Source: JANOQP01 sp044227705
Lineage (GTDB): Bacteria; Bacteroidota; Bacteroidia; Chitinophagales; Saprospiraceae
NCBI GenBank assembly: GCA_044227705.1
Contig: JBGAWE010000240.1
Coordinates: forward strand, 1-6,658
Direction of reading: 5' to 3'
Length of the DNA stretch: 6,658 nt
A program made the translations under genes and the position numbers. Positions 6,174-6,658 of the stretch are shown here, in pieces; position 1 is the first letter of the stretch, and each line of letters opens with the position of its first letter. Below the pieces are notes generated by a model. It was given only the letters and a program-made list of their open reading frames with translations. It was not told the origin of the DNA and made no database searches.

Positions 6174-6243
6174 GTGTCCCGAAGCCTCGCTTCGGGCTTG
6201 AACTGAAAACCTTTTAGTCGCCCGAAGCAGCCCTTCGGGACAC
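6174..6243. repeat. Tandem hairpins with mutually exclusive long-range pairing
   Basis: The 82-base spacer between the gp25-like gene and the next gene holds two perfect hairpins. The first, at 6178-6196, has 8-base arms CCCGAAGC and GCTTCGGG around CTC. The second, at 6221-6239, has 7-base arms CCCGAAG and CTTCGGG around CAGCC. In addition, GTGTCCCGAAG at 6174-6184 is the exact reverse complement of CTTCGGGACAC at 6233-6243, so the outer arms can form one 11-base-pair stem instead of the two hairpins. Neither hairpin is followed directly by a T-run; the nearest, CCTTTT at 6210-6215, is about 14 bases past the first stem. A simple intrinsic terminator is therefore unlikely. An mRNA-stability, attenuation or REP-like element are the alternatives. 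Confidence 0.65.
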
Positions 6244-6253
6244 AACTGCACCA

Positions 6254-6658
6254 ATGGAAGACCTGACGAAAACGAGGCATCCACTTGTCCGAGGCGGCAC
6301 CAGCCGTACCCGCCGGGCATTGGCGGCCGCGTCGCCCGCCACCGCGCCGCTCGACGGGCGCACGGAGGCCGAGCTGATCGAGTACGTCTTCCAGATGGCC
6401 CGCATGGTCATCTACCACGACCACCAAACCTTCCGAAAAGGCGACTGGCAAGACTTCTTCCGCTTCGCCCTCCCGTTCCAGCTTTCGCTCATCGGCCGCT
6501 TTGACGTGGCCTCGCTCCGCGCCGATTTCGAGGCGGCCGACAAGGCCTTCGACAACGGACTCGAAAAGGGCCGCGTCGAGCCGCTCTTCAACCGCCTGTT
6601 CGACCTTGTCCGCCTCCTCGACCGTTGGCACGCACAACTGCCCGACCGCAGCGGGCTG
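6254..6658 (+). CDS. Probable large baseplate protein, Afp11/gp6-like (3' end outside window)
   Basis: An open frame begins at ATG 6254 (MEDLTKTRHPLVRGGTSRTR) and stays open to the right edge, giving 135 residues. After a basic, Ala/Pro-rich N terminus comes a helical segment, ELIEYVFQMARMVIYHDHQ, followed by GDW at residues 63-65 and DFFRFALPFQLSLIGRFDV. From memory, this arrangement of a helix with an aromatic/His end, then GDW, then a hydrophobic helix resembles the N termini of the very large proteins that follow gp25 in Bacteroidota injection loci and stand in the position of the Afp11 baseplate wedge protein. That matches its place directly after the gp25-like gene. The leader CAACTGCACCA before the ATG resembles the CAACTGAACA before the first tube gene. 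Coding status is strong, but product identity is inferred from context and a partial N terminus. Confidence 0.7.
   Translation, partial: MEDLTKTRHPLVRGGTSRTRRALAAASPATAPLDGRTEAELIEYVFQMARMVIYHDHQTFRKGDWQDFFRFALPFQLSLIGRFDVASLRADFEAADKAFDNGLEKGRVEPLFNRLFDLVRLLDRWHAQLPDRSGL

Noticed and set aside
6178..6215. Intrinsic terminator after the gp25-like gene
   Set aside because: The hairpin is perfect, but the only T-rich stretch (CCTTTT) starts about 14 bases beyond the stem, and the next baseplate gene follows on the same strand.
1..6658. CRISPR array, tRNA, rRNA, insertion sequence or attachment site
   Set aside because: No regularly spaced direct repeats, cloverleaf-like segments, transposase frames or terminal inverted repeats were seen; nearly the whole window is coding.

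Overview
The window is part of a contractile injection system locus of the extracellular (eCIS, Afp/PVC/MAC-like) type. All ten genes lie on the + strand. The DNA is visibly GC-rich. The start codons almost never have a Shine-Dalgarno sequence and instead follow short A-rich, AT-richer spacers, as is usual in Bacteroidota. Together with a DUF5908-type small protein and the gene order, this points to a high-GC member of Bacteroidota. That assignment is inference, because no rRNA or other taxonomic marker is present.

Layout. Bases 3-761 hold the 3' part of a helical, cysteine-containing protein that runs off the left edge. Bases 809-1624 encode a second helical protein with 12 cysteines. I recognise neither one. 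The structural genes follow: two T4 gp19-like tube proteins that overlap by 4 bases (1678-2124 and 2121-2600), a 60-residue DUF5908-like protein (2646-2828), a CIS tube/LysM adaptor (2832-3545), a VgrG-like spike (3583-5364), a PAAR spike tip (5389-5679) and a gp25-like baseplate wedge protein with the EPR motif (5746-6171). From 6254 to the right edge is the start of another open frame, most likely the large Afp11/gp6-like baseplate protein. The sheath, AAA+ ATPase, cap, tape-measure and tail-fibre genes are not in this window.

How the parts fit. The Afp1-type protein should polymerise as the inner tube. The Afp5-type paralogue and the LysM protein should join that tube to the VgrG hub. PAAR should sharpen the spike, and gp25 with the Afp11-like protein should form the wedge that starts sheath assembly. 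The two helical proteins just upstream are the least explained part of the locus and could be accessory, structural or cargo proteins.

The spacers are short (3-82 bases), so the set is probably one operon, and I see no convincing internal terminator. Two spacers stand out. The 82-base gap before the last gene holds two adjacent hairpins whose outer arms can also pair with each other. The gaps before the DUF5908-like and gp25-like genes share a 24-base near-repeat around a TTGA-N3-TCAA dyad.
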